A DNA stretch of 23,445 bases from Bacillota bacterium (GCA_023435025.1 JAEYSE010000117.1:1-23445); one strand, 5' to 3'. Positions 1 to 7,622 are shown, counted from the first letter of the stretch. Numbers and translations are program-made. Notes: generated by a model not told the origin, from the sequence alone.

Positions 1-377
1 TCGCGAAGCTTCAGGAAATGGATACGGGCGCGTTGGGCCTTGCGGGGGGATATACGCCGGCGGGGCAATTGATTGGCCACATCAGCCTGGGCGTAAGCGC
101 CGTAGGCTCCGCGTGCGAACTGCTGGATATCCCACAAGAGCTTTGCATGCTGATCCAGCACATGATACTTGCCCACCACAGCGTGCCGGAATACGGCAGC
201 CCCAAGGGGCCGATGTTCCCGGAAGCGGAGCTTTTAGCGCACCTTGACATGCTGGATAGTAGGCTCTATGAGATGTTCGACGCACTTTCCGGCGTGCCCA
301 AGGGCGGATTTTCCGAGCGCGTGTGGGCGCTTGACAACCGCCAGCTCTACCAGCACGGGCATGGGGATATTAAGTAG
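1..377 (+). CDS. yhaM: 3'-5' exoribonuclease YhaM-like, C-terminal fragment (5' end outside the window)
   Basis: The reading frame is open from base 3 to the TAG at 375-377 and gives 124 residues. The visible part matches the end of the HD domain and the C-terminus of YhaM-type 3'-5' exoribonucleases: a helical stretch with HMILAHHSVPEYGSPKGP, then FPEAELLAHLDMLDSRLYEM, the arrangement seen at the metal-binding end of this HD family, where the HH pair and the later LDMLDSR helix are conserved. Known family members trim RNA from the 3' end with metal ions in the cytoplasm and carry an N-terminal OB-fold, which would lie before base 1. A methionine at base 18 exists but is internal to the conserved domain, so it is not the start. 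The gene is followed at once by a strong terminator and faces a convergent minus-strand gene. The call rests on remembered family motifs; other HD-domain phosphohydrolases are the alternative. Confidence 0.8.
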   Translation, partial: AKLQEMDTGALGLAGGYTPAGQLIGHISLGVSAVGSACELLDIPQELCMLIQHMILAHHSVPEYGSPKGPMFPEAELLAHLDMLDSRLYEMFDALSGVPKGGFSERVWALDNRQLYQHGHGDIK

Positions 378-388
378 GAAATGATACA

Positions 389-424
389 AAAGAGCGGAAG
401 GCTTTGGCCTTCCGCTCTTTTTAT
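389..424 (+). terminator. Bidirectional intrinsic terminator between convergent genes
   Basis: A perfect 14-bp stem (389-402 with 407-420, arm AAAGAGCGGAAGGC) encloses a TTTG loop and runs into a T-rich tail on the plus strand. Read on the minus strand the stem is followed by TTTTGTAT, so it can also end transcripts of the membrane-protein gene whose stop codon is at 438. Confidence 0.9.
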
Positions 425-437
425 ATCCTAGATCCAC

Positions 438-926
438 TTATGCTCCCGTCTTCTGTTTTCGGAGAAAGGCCGAAATCTTGAGAAAAAAGCAAAGGCAGGC
501 AACCGCTAACGCGCTCCAAAAATAGGTGAGGACGAATCCAACAAGCTTGGCTTTATCCTGCTGTTCATCCGTTGGATAGAGTTCCATGGAGCCATTGATC
601 AAAAAATGCATCCCCAACAGCAATCCCGGAACAAGCGCCACAGGAACGGCAACACAAAGCCATTTAAGCACTTCACGAAACGGCAGGCTGAGCGCAGCAT
701 AAAAGGGCGGAATATTCTGTTTTGCTTTCTGCCGCTTGACATAAAGGGCAAGAAGAATCACCGCAGCAAGAATCAATAAAAACGGCAATAGTATGCTTAT
801 CTCAAACCCGCCAAGCGTTGTCCCGGTCCGCAGCATTCCATAGAGCAGGGGCACTACAATCGCGCCATAGAGCACAAGGAAGATTGTGCTGACGATACGC
901 GCAAAGGAAAGGACTTGGAGTTTCAT
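438..926 (-). CDS. Small membrane protein of unknown function, four predicted transmembrane helices
   Basis: The product is 162 residues with four hydrophobic segments at about residues 11-32, 42-63, 86-110 and 127-148, separated by short charged loops (VKRQKAKQ after helix 2, a Lys/Arg-rich C-terminus). I do not recognise the family. The start was set at the ATG at 924-926 because AGGAGG lies six bases upstream. A longer frame begins at 953, but that ATG sits directly after the -10 element at 954-959 and would be upstream of the transcript start. It has its own promoter and ends at the bidirectional terminator 389-424. Its upstream neighbour on the same strand is the lysozyme-like protein at 1062-2285, separated by a terminator; a membrane-located partner or immunity role for that protein is possible but is inference only. 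Confidence 0.7.
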   Translation of the reverse strand: MKLQVLSFARIVSTIFLVLYGAIVVPLLYGMLRTGTTLGGFEISILLPFLLILAAVILLALYVKRQKAKQNIPPFYAALSLPFREVLKWLCVAVPVALVPGLLLGMHFLINGSMELYPTDEQQDKAKLVGFVLTYFWSALAVACLCFFLKISAFLRKQKTGA

Positions 927-953
927 ATCCGGCCTCCTAATCTTGTTTGGCAT

Positions 954-962
954 ATTATATCA
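954..962 (-). promoter_or_regulatory. Extended -10 promoter of the four-helix membrane protein
   Basis: On the minus strand the sequence is TGATATAAT: a perfect TATAAT (954-959) preceded by the TGn extension. A -35 match at about 977-982 (TTCCCG) is weak, which fits an extended -10 promoter. The predicted transcript start near 947 leaves a short leader ending in AGGAGG and excludes the ATG at 951-953. Confidence 0.6.
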
Positions 963-1004
963 TAAGCACATTTGTTCGGGAAGTGAGGTTGGAAAGAAGT
1001 ATAC

Positions 1005-1034
1005 GAAAAAAGCGGGGCGCGCGGCCCCGCTTTT
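1005..1034 (-). terminator. Intrinsic terminator of the lysozyme-like protein gene
   Basis: An 11-bp perfect stem (1008-1018 with 1024-1034, arm AAAAGCGGGGC) with a five-base loop. On the minus strand it is followed by six consecutive T residues in total (GCTTTTTTCG), the right orientation for ending the gene whose stop codon is at 1062. Confidence 0.85.
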
Positions 1035-1061
1035 GTTCCTTCCCATTATCCCCACTCGCAA

Positions 1062-2285
1062 TTAGTCAAGGACAATAAATTCCATTATTTCAGAGATTCT
1101 TCTCTTGACCGCCCGCCCGTAGGAATGCTTCGCCGCTCTATCATAGGATGCCGCCCCACCAATATTATATCGACTTGCAATCGTCGCTATATCATCTATA
1201 CTAAGCTCATCGGAACTAGTGTTCGGGAAATCAATTTCTTTCAAGCCAGCCAGATGCTTCGCTGCAATAAATATTGAAAATTTAGGGTCTTTCAGCGCCT
1301 CAATAATCTCTGCTGCTGTATCTTCATCTACTTCATCCGGTGAAATTCCAAGGACCTCTGCTGCTACACCAATTTGCATGCTTAAGTATCCAAACGACGT
1401 CTTATTTGCATCTTTTAGTATCGGAAACATCTGCTCCATTTCTACCCAATTCTTTTCAGAAACAATCTCATGCGCGTTTTTTCTTATAGGATAGGCAATA
1501 TTGTCAATCCACATTGGATCTCCACCAACTTCGCTCCATGCCACTCCTGCCAATAATTCTACTGGAATATCATATTTCCGAGCAGCTTCTTTTATCAAAT
1601 TGCGATAAGCAAAAATCCAATCATTTTTATATCGCTCTACAACAATATTTGTTCCCAATACTATTTTGGCATTTTGCCATAGAAGCGCCTCCGCCGTTGT
1701 CCAAGATCTGACGGAATCTGCATCTATATTCTCGTAACTTTCCTTTATCTCGGCTATCTCATCCCTAACTTGATTTGTTGTCTCTGTTCTCAAACCACTT
1801 ATTGTTGAATTATTTGATTTGACAATAGACGACGGATTCATTACACCCCCAATGTTTTGATTAAGTTTTACTGTTGTAGAAGAGTTAGGCGCAGTAAGAT
1901 TGCTTGAATATGTTGCCCCACTCTGAGGATTGATCACTTTTCCTCTTGACTGTAACGCCTGAAGCGCCGCCTGCAACTCTGCCGCATTCTTCTCTCCGAA
2001 CTTTACGCCTCTCATCGTCATATTGGGCGCCATCTGATGTTCCGCCTGCTGAAGGCCACCCATCATAATCGGAATCTGAAGCTTTACTTCGTGCCGTTGC
2101 CTTTCGTTCAGATTTGGGACTCTAAGCTGTGGCCTTTGAGGTGTTATTTTTAAGCTTTTCTCTCTGTCCGCCAACGCAACGGTGATTGCGGTAAGCGGTT
2201 TTTGCTCCTTCTTCGCCTGGGCTTCTCTCATCCACGCCTGTTCCCGGCGCAGATCCTCTAGCGTGGGATCCATATATTTTCCCAT
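1062..2285 (-). CDS. Protein of unknown role with a C-terminal lysozyme/lytic-transglycosylase-like region
   Basis: The product is 407 residues with no signal peptide or membrane segment. Residues 1-115 are polar, rich in Arg, Gln and Glu, and match nothing I recognise; about 120-165 is a low-complexity Asn/Ser/Thr linker. Residues 225-407 carry the order of motifs typical of SLT/goose-lysozyme-like folds: LLAGVAWSEVGGDP with a candidate catalytic Glu252, SFGYLSMQIG (297-306, like the GLMQI motif), AAKHLAGLK (341-349) and SRYNIGG (371-377, like YNAG). This suggests cleavage of peptidoglycan glycan strands, but is inferred from motifs only. The start at 2285 has AGGGGG seven bases upstream; M5 is an alternative. 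Base composition changes inside the gene: hand counts give 32/60 and 34/60 G+C near the 5' end (2221-2280, 2161-2220) but 18/60 and 20/60 in rows 1621-1680 and 1801-1860. A fused, possibly transferred effector C-terminus is one explanation. Confidence 0.65.
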   Translation of the reverse strand: MGKYMDPTLEDLRREQAWMREAQAKKEQKPLTAITVALADREKSLKITPQRPQLRVPNLNERQRHEVKLQIPIMMGGLQQAEHQMAPNMTMRGVKFGEKNAAELQAALQALQSRGKVINPQSGATYSSNLTAPNSSTTVKLNQNIGGVMNPSSIVKSNNSTISGLRTETTNQVRDEIAEIKESYENIDADSVRSWTTAEALLWQNAKIVLGTNIVVERYKNDWIFAYRNLIKEAARKYDIPVELLAGVAWSEVGGDPMWIDNIAYPIRKNAHEIVSEKNWVEMEQMFPILKDANKTSFGYLSMQIGVAAEVLGISPDEVDEDTAAEIIEALKDPKFSIFIAAKHLAGLKEIDFPNTSSDELSIDDIATIASRYNIGGAASYDRAAKHSYGRAVKRRISEIMEFIVLD

Positions 2286-2310
2286 CGTGATTCCCCCTTT
2301 ATATATTGGT

Positions 2311-2358
2311 AAAACAAAACGGAGCGGGGGATGGGGGCAATCCCCAGGCTCCGCTCCG
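2311..2358 (-). terminator. Intrinsic terminator after the MFS transporter gene
   Basis: An 8-bp stem (2320-2327 with 2351-2358, CGGAGCGG) encloses a second small GGGG/CCCC stem. On the minus strand it is followed by TTTTGTTTT. It lies between the MFS stop codon (2415) and the start of the lysozyme-like gene (2285), so that gene should depend on read-through or on a promoter I cannot place clearly; an extended -10-like TGGTATAGT on the minus strand (2373-2381) lies upstream of this hairpin. Confidence 0.75.
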
Positions 2359-2414
2359 GTTCCGATGTTACCACTATACCACGGGAAAGTCTGATTGTGC
2401 TGTGAGAAGCGTTA

Positions 2415-3698
2415 TTAAGGTTGTATGATTTCGGTTGGGCAAGGCTGCGCCTCGGGTGCTTCCTCTGGCTGTTGGGGGGATAGCTCCGGCTCTTTCTTCT
2501 CAAACGCCCGGTTACGCTGCTTTGCATAGATTAATGCAAATATCCCCGTCCCAAGCAAGAGCAGCGCACCCGCAATCAGCCACATATTTCGGAAATCCGT
2601 CTGTGTACTCACCACATAACCGCACAGGGAAGCGATTAGCCCGCCTATCTGCAGCACGAAGGAGAACAGGGAGAGAATACTCGCCCGCTGGCTGGCGGGG
2701 GCCGCCTGGTTTAACAGCGTGCTTTCCGCCACGCTGGCGCCACCCAAGAATAAATATGCAAACAGATACACGCCGATAAAGAAGGGAGCCTGGAACTGTA
2801 ATACAAGCAGGACCAGGCAGACCCCAAGCAGCGCCTTGAAGCCTAGCAGCAGCGCGGTGCCTCTTTCCGGGCGCTTCATCAGCAGTCGCTCGATTGCCTT
2901 GCTGCCCACGATCACACAAAAGAATCCGGCAAAGCTTACCGCTCCCAAGAGCCAGGAAGCGGGGGAGAGCGCAACAAGCGCGGGTTGCCAGTAGGTCTCG
3001 ACAGATAACAAGGCAAAGCCGGTAACAAACGAGAATACAAACAGCACGCGCACAATGCCCTTTTGCGTCATGAAGGAAAGGCTTCCTTTTACATGCTCCC
3101 CAAGCCGCCGGAACCCGGCATCCCCCTTTTCTGTCTGTTCCACTTGTGCGCGGGGCTGTTCGCGCACACAGCATATCGTTAAAAGGGATAGCAGCGCATA
3201 TATCGTGACATTTGCTAAGAGATTGCCCTCATACAGAGCGCCGAGCCCGGACAAAAAGCCGCCTGTAAGAGCGCCCGCCGCGAGGCCTGCGCTTTCTAGT
3301 ATGGCAAGCCGGCCCGTTACCTTCACAAGTGCGCCACCGTTTGCAACCGCGTCGTCAATCGAGAGCGCGTCGATGCTGCCTGAGGAAAACGCACGGGAAA
3401 GACCATGTATCACCATTGCGATGAACAGGAATGGGATGGTTTTTGAAACCAGCAGCAGGGCATAAGAAAGCAGCGCGAGTACGGTGGAAAGCAGAAACGC
3501 CTTTTTTCTGCCGCAAAGATCGGCAAACACGCCGCTTGGGAATTCCGCCATGATTACTGTGAAGGAATACGTCCCCAGCAACAGCGATACAGTGCCGATG
3601 GAAGCGCCGTGCGCCAGCAGCGCCAGCGTCAATACAGGGGCCATGATGCCTGCGGCAAAACTCTTCAGGAAAACGATAATTTGGTAACTCTTACGCAT
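2415..3698 (-). CDS. Major facilitator superfamily transporter, probable drug/metabolite efflux
   Basis: The product is 427 residues, usual for a 12-helix MFS protein. Hydrophobic helices run through the whole length, and the loop after helix 2 has the family's motif A form (ADLCGRKKAF). The central cytoplasmic loop is charged (REQPRAQVEQTEKGDAGFRR). The C-terminal tail is unusually acidic and proline-rich (KKEPELSPQQPEEAPEAQP). The start is set at the ATG at 3696-3698: GGAGG lies seven bases upstream and the ATG overlaps the repressor's TAA by eight bases, indicating translational coupling. A longer frame to 3752 lacks this support. Together with the winged-helix regulator it forms a two-gene unit; the operator upstream of the regulator likely controls both. 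Substrate cannot be told from sequence; this subgroup is often annotated as multidrug efflux. Confidence 0.85.
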   Translation of the reverse strand: MRKSYQIIVFLKSFAAGIMAPVLTLALLAHGASIGTVSLLLGTYSFTVIMAEFPSGVFADLCGRKKAFLLSTVLALLSYALLLVSKTIPFLFIAMVIHGLSRAFSSGSIDALSIDDAVANGGALVKVTGRLAILESAGLAAGALTGGFLSGLGALYEGNLLANVTIYALLSLLTICCVREQPRAQVEQTEKGDAGFRRLGEHVKGSLSFMTQKGIVRVLFVFSFVTGFALLSVETYWQPALVALSPASWLLGAVSFAGFFCVIVGSKAIERLLMKRPERGTALLLGFKALLGVCLVLLVLQFQAPFFIGVYLFAYLFLGGASVAESTLLNQAAPASQRASILSLFSFVLQIGGLIASLCGYVVSTQTDFRNMWLIAGALLLLGTGIFALIYAKQRNRAFEKKEPELSPQQPEEAPEAQPCPTEIIQP

Positions 3699-4248
3699 CG
3701 TTCGCCTCCACCGGATAGGCGATGAGCGCGTATTCCCAAGGGGAAGTGCCATCTTTCCTTTCCTCCCGGCTGTCCAAAAACGTACGTATGAGGCCGTAGA
3801 GTTCCTTCGCCTCTTCCCGGGTCAGGTGGACGACGCCCGAAAGTATATCGCCGTGCTGTGCGTTTTGTTCCATCCTCGCCCTGTTGCTTTTGCAATACTC
3901 CGTGAAGCTAGAAAACATGGAATTCATAGAGTTCTGCATGATCGCCAAGCGTTGCTCGTCATTTTCATCCGCAATCTGTCCGCCGATGCTGATGGTCTTG
4001 GGCAGCGCGCGATAATAGCTTGCCGTAATCCCCCGGATGCGTTCGGTATGGCTTAACTCCACAATCCCAAGCTCAACCAATTTTTTGATGTGGTGCTGTA
4101 CTGCGGAAGCCGAAATGCCAAGTTGATCGGAAAGCTGCTTGGGCGTCATCGGCACGCCCGAAATTTTCATGCAGCGCAGCAACTTCTGCCTCTGCGGGTT
4201 GATATAAATATCCAGTTCCTTTTTGCCCGACAATACAATAGTATCCAT
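3691..4248 (-). CDS. Winged-helix (ArsR/HTH_20-type) transcriptional regulator
   Basis: The product is 185 residues. The N-terminal third has a winged helix-turn-helix: RQKLLRCMKISGVPMTPKQL, then SDQLGISASAVQHHIKKLVE as recognition unit, followed by a wing (LSHTERIRGITASYYRA). The C-terminal half is predicted helical and may serve for dimer formation or effector binding. The start is set at the ATG at 4246-4248, which has AAAGGAG eight bases upstream; a longer frame to 4275 would begin inside the promoter region. The downstream MFS gene overlaps by eight bases. An inverted repeat at 4287-4309 lies over the expected -35 region, so autorepression with relief by the transporter's substrate is the likely scheme (inference). 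Confidence 0.85.
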   Translation of the reverse strand: MDTIVLSGKKELDIYINPQRQKLLRCMKISGVPMTPKQLSDQLGISASAVQHHIKKLVELGIVELSHTERIRGITASYYRALPKTISIGGQIADENDEQRLAIMQNSMNSMFSSFTEYCKSNRARMEQNAQHGDILSGVVHLTREEAKELYGLIRTFLDSREERKDGTSPWEYALIAYPVEANDA

Positions 4249-4263
4249 ATCGCACGCTCCTTT

Positions 4264-4309
4264 AACGTTACACACATCATAACATTACACTTTATGTAAC
4301 GTAAAGTGT
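4264..4309 (-). promoter_or_regulatory. Palindromic operator and promoter of the regulator/MFS operon
   Basis: ACACTTTA (4287-4294) and TAAAGTGT (4302-4309) form a perfect inverted repeat with a seven-base spacer; a second, nested pair GTTACA (4267-4272) and TGTAAC (4295-4300) is also present. On the minus strand a plausible -10 (TATGAT) follows TTTACG by 18 bases, and the -35 part falls within the operator. The position suits binding by the dimeric winged-helix protein encoded just downstream. Confidence 0.6.
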
Positions 4310-4321
4310 GATTGTGCAGAA

Positions 4322-4356
4322 TAAAAAAAGAAATCCCATACGGGATTTCTCTTTTT
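4322..4356 (-). terminator. Intrinsic terminator of the ligase-carrier-oxoamine synthase gene
   Basis: A 9-bp perfect stem (4329-4337 with 4342-4350, AGAAATCCC) with an ATAC loop. On the minus strand it is followed by an uninterrupted T-run, giving a strong terminator for the gene whose stop codon is at 4374, and it separates that gene from the regulator/MFS operon. Confidence 0.9.
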
Positions 4357-4373
4357 CTAAATTTACTTTCAGG

Positions 4374-7300
4374 TTAACCGTTCGTCTGATACTGCTTTCG
4401 CGGTACGCGGTAACCGTGCTCCTTGATCAGCCGGTCGAGTGTTTGTATGGCGTACTCCGCCTGCTCGCGCTTGTGGGCGCTGGTCAGGCAGAATCTGAGC
4501 CGCGCCTGGCCCTTGGGAACGGCGGGGTATACGGCGGGGGGCACGAACACGCCCTCTTTTAACAGCTCGGCGGAAAGCGCGAACGCGTCGATATCCGCAC
4601 CGATCAAAATGGGAGCTACGGCGGTTTCGCCCGCGAGACAGGTATCAAACCCGTAGGCGTGGGCGACTTCCATGAAGTCCTTGATGTTCTGCTGCAGGCT
4701 TTGTACCAGCGAATTGTCCTCCTGCAGAATACGGACGCCTTCGAGCGTGGCGGCGGCAAGCACAGGGGAGAGGCCCACCGAGAACACAAAGCCCGGCACA
4801 TTGTAGCGCTGGAATTCGATCAACTCGCGCTTGCCCGCGAGATACCCGCCGCAGGTACCAAGGCCTTTAGAGAGCGTACCCATCTTGATATCGATATCAT
4901 CAGGCGCGAGATTAAAGTATTCATCTACGCCGCCGCCATGCGCGCCGATAACGCAGGAGGAGTGCGCTTCGTCCACCATCAGGAAGCAGCCGTACTCTTT
5001 TTTGATGCGCACGAATTCCGGCACGGGCGCGATATCGCCATCCATGGAATATGCGCCTTCTACCACGATGAGCACCTTTTCATACGAATCACGGTTGGCG
5101 CGCAGTATGTTTTCGAGCGCCACATAATCGTTGTGCGGGAAGCCCTTGGTGTGCGCGGTAGACAGCTGGCAGCCCTGTATGATGGAATTGTGGGAGAGCG
5201 CGTCATAGAGGATCAGATCCCGCTCGTTGCAGAAGTTGCCCACAAACGTCACATTGGTGCTGTGGCCGCCCACCAGCACAAGCGCGGCCTCGGTATGTTT
5301 CCATTCGGCAATTGCCTTTTCGAGCTCCTGATGCAGCGTCTTTTCGCCCGCAAGAAGGCGGCTGCCACTGGCGGACGTGCCGTATTTTTCGGCAGCGTCC
5401 TGCGCGGCCTTCACCGTGCGCGGGTGGCCGGACAGACACACATAGTTGTAGGAACCGTAATTGATGACCTCTTTGCCATGAATAAGGGAGGTATCCCGTA
5501 GTGGCGAATCGTGGGCCACGAAATAGGGGTTGCCCATTGCCTCCGCTTCTTTCAGGCGGGCTTCAAGCGCCTGCCATTCCGGCGTTTCCTCGAATGTGGA
5601 TATGCGCTTTTTGCCACCCAGCTTGCCGCCCTGCTGTTTTGCAAGCAGAAGCAGCGCCGCGTCCTCCGCGCAGGTGCAGCCGATGTATTCATCGTCCGTG
5701 ATGAGAATCTTGAAGTATTCCTCGATCTTTGTAAACACGCCCAAAGACGCAAGGCTGTCCCCGCCCAGGTCGTACACAAAGTGCGCACGGTCAGTAATAT
5801 CCTCCACGTTCAGGCAGAGTTCTTCGGCGAAGAATTCTTTGATTTTGTTGAGTATTGCGAGGTACGCCTCGCTCTTTTCCACCTCTGGGCCCGCGCCCGC
5901 AACGGATATGCTGCCGCATACGCGGCGTTTGGCGAGGTCCACCTCAATGGCGTCAAACCGGCCGGCGGCCAAATCTTCCTTCACGCGTACGCGCTTGACT
6001 TTGAGTGAAGCCGTAAGCGGCAGCGCAGCGAGCGAGAAGAAGCAGCGGCGCACGCGCTTATAAATGGGAAGCTGGGCGTTGCGGATGGAAAGGGCGTTAA
6101 TCAGCGCATCCATACGCGCGCGGTCCTTCTGGATGTTTTCCGCGTACACCACCAGTGTAATATCTTCATACGGGCCGCCGAAATCCGCGCCGAACGCGCA
6201 GACCTGCTGAACTTCATCGATTCCCGCGAACGCATCCTCCAGCTCGTCCGGATAGACGTTTTCGCCGCTTTCGTTGATGATGACGTCCTTTAAGCGCCCT
6301 TCGATCCAGAGCTTGCCGCCTTCAAAACGGGCGATATCGCCGGTGGCGAAATAGCCTTCTTCATCAAGCTCCGCTTTGACAAGTTCGCCTTCCACCATGC
6401 GGCCGATGTGCATGGCGGCGGATTTGATAAAGAGCTCCCCGACGGAAGCTTTGTCCCCTTCGCGCGGCTTGATCTTAATTTTGACGCTCTGCATGGGCCT
6501 GCCCACGCAGCCGTTCAGTTGATCGTCTATGCTGTCGAACACCTGCACAGAGGAAATGCCAACTTCCGTCATGCCAAAGCCGTTCACAAGCGGGCAGCCG
6601 ATGCCGTTTAACAGCTTAAGCGTATCGGGCAATATGCGCCCGCCGCCGCTGATGCCGCAGCTCAGGTGCGTGCCCAAAAGGTTTTTGCGGACACCGTAGG
6701 CAAGGTTTGAGTAATACACCCTCGCAGCCTTCCCGAACACGCGCTGGTTCTTGACGGAGCCTTCCACCAGTTTATTGAGCTTTCGCTCCTTCTCCTCGCC
6801 TTTTTGCCGGGCGGCGCGCGCAAGCTTCTGGGCCACGGAGTTCCAGAAAAGCGGCACATTGAACAGGTGCGTGATGTGGTGGAGCCTGCACGCCTCCTGC
6901 ACGGATTTGCTGGTACGGTCCTTGGGGAACACGATTGTCTTTCCGAATACCGTATAAGCCATCATCATCGTCATGAAGCCGAATATATGGTGGAAGGGCA
7001 GGAACGCGAGTACCCTGTGCGGCTTATCGTTCAAAAATTCCGGAGACATGCGGGCAAGCGCCAGGAAATCCAGCAGCTGCACGGTGAGGGCCTGACCGTC
7101 GTATACGTATACCTTGGAAGAGGCCGTGGTGCCTGAGGTGCACATGGCGACGCGGTTGGCGAACCCGCCGCGGACCTCGCCCTCGCAATCCTGCAACAAC
7201 GGCGTGGGGTCAATCAGATGCACGCCCGCGGGCAAGGAAATCTGATCGAGCGCAATGACGGCGACGGCCTGCGTCTGCTTTACGATATGCTCCGTCTGCT

Positions 7301-7622
7301 TGGCGTCCGCTCGAAAGTCGATGAGCACAGGCTGGTACCCCGCCATAATGGCGCCCCAAAACACCGTGGCGTAATCCGGCGAATTGTCCATACGTACGCC
7401 GATATAGAGCGGCTTTTCCGGCACGCCCAATATCTTTTGTAGTCCAGCCGCCGCATGGCGTACGCGCCGGTCGTATTCGCTGAATGTGATGTAGCGGATC
7501 TCGCCATTTTTGTCGTACTGCGCGCTTGGCGAATCCCCGTGAGAAACGATTGTGTTATAAATGGCTTCGAGCGTGTGAGTCCCCGATTTGAGGACATGCG
7601 TGGTTTCGCCGATAGAGTGCAT
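4374..7622 (-). CDS. Acyl-adenylating ligase - acyl carrier - PLP alpha-oxoamine synthase fusion
   Basis: The product is 1082 residues with three domains. Residues about 15-550 are an ANL-family adenylating domain: TSGTTASSK phosphate loop (162-170), FLPFHHIFGF, NGFGMTE (347-353), TGDIARF, GRLKDVIINESGENVYPDEL (442-461) and a C-terminal Lys near 541. Residues about 585-660 are an acyl carrier domain with DLGGDSL; Ser623 is the expected phosphopantetheine site. Residues about 690-1082 are an alpha-oxoamine synthase (family of BioF, KBL, serine palmitoyltransferase): YDALSHNSIIQG, VDEAHSS (Asp884, His887), GTLSKGLGTCGGY with PLP Lys919, and the C-terminal RLRFCLTSAH. Expected chemistry is activation of a fatty acid, loading on the carrier, and decarboxylative condensation with an amino acid to an alpha-aminoketone lipid. 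Product and amino acid are unknown. The start at 7620-7622 follows GGGAGG by seven bases; the longer frame to 7718 runs through the promoter. It is transcribed alone. Confidence 0.88.
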   Translation of the reverse strand: MHSIGETTHVLKSGTHTLEAIYNTIVSHGDSPSAQYDKNGEIRYITFSEYDRRVRHAAAGLQKILGVPEKPLYIGVRMDNSPDYATVFWGAIMAGYQPVLIDFRADAKQTEHIVKQTQAVAVIALDQISLPAGVHLIDPTPLLQDCEGEVRGGFANRVAMCTSGTTASSKVYVYDGQALTVQLLDFLALARMSPEFLNDKPHRVLAFLPFHHIFGFMTMMMAYTVFGKTIVFPKDRTSKSVQEACRLHHITHLFNVPLFWNSVAQKLARAARQKGEEKERKLNKLVEGSVKNQRVFGKAARVYYSNLAYGVRKNLLGTHLSCGISGGGRILPDTLKLLNGIGCPLVNGFGMTEVGISSVQVFDSIDDQLNGCVGRPMQSVKIKIKPREGDKASVGELFIKSAAMHIGRMVEGELVKAELDEEGYFATGDIARFEGGKLWIEGRLKDVIINESGENVYPDELEDAFAGIDEVQQVCAFGADFGGPYEDITLVVYAENIQKDRARMDALINALSIRNAQLPIYKRVRRCFFSLAALPLTASLKVKRVRVKEDLAAGRFDAIEVDLAKRRVCGSISVAGAGPEVEKSEAYLAILNKIKEFFAEELCLNVEDITDRAHFVYDLGGDSLASLGVFTKIEEYFKILITDDEYIGCTCAEDAALLLLAKQQGGKLGGKKRISTFEETPEWQALEARLKEAEAMGNPYFVAHDSPLRDTSLIHGKEVINYGSYNYVCLSGHPRTVKAAQDAAEKYGTSASGSRLLAGEKTLHQELEKAIAEWKHTEAALVLVGGHSTNVTFVGNFCNERDLILYDALSHNSIIQGCQLSTAHTKGFPHNDYVALENILRANRDSYEKVLIVVEGAYSMDGDIAPVPEFVRIKKEYGCFLMVDEAHSSCVIGAHGGGVDEYFNLAPDDIDIKMGTLSKGLGTCGGYLAGKRELIEFQRYNVPGFVFSVGLSPVLAAATLEGVRILQEDNSLVQSLQQNIKDFMEVAHAYGFDTCLAGETAVAPILIGADIDAFALSAELLKEGVFVPPAVYPAVPKGQARLRFCLTSAHKREQAEYAIQTLDRLIKEHGYRVPRKQYQTNG

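Noticed and set aside
927..953. Upstream ATG extending the four-helix membrane protein by nine residues
   Set aside because: It directly follows the -10 element and would precede the transcript start; AGGAGG supports the ATG at 926.
2320..2381. Possible tRNA-like segment (GGTATAGTGGTAAC followed by a G/C-rich stem on the minus strand)
   Set aside because: The D-arm-like string is not followed by an anticodon arm or a T arm; the G/C part is better read as a terminator.
2512..3174. 220-codon open frame on the minus strand inside the MFS gene
   Set aside because: Different frame of the same strand as the MFS gene, Cys/Arg-rich with no family features; out-of-frame shadow.
4659..5501. 280-codon open frame on the plus strand
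   Set aside because: It lies wholly antisense to the oxoamine synthase domain, has no recognisable motif, and is explained by the G+C-rich codon pattern of the real gene.
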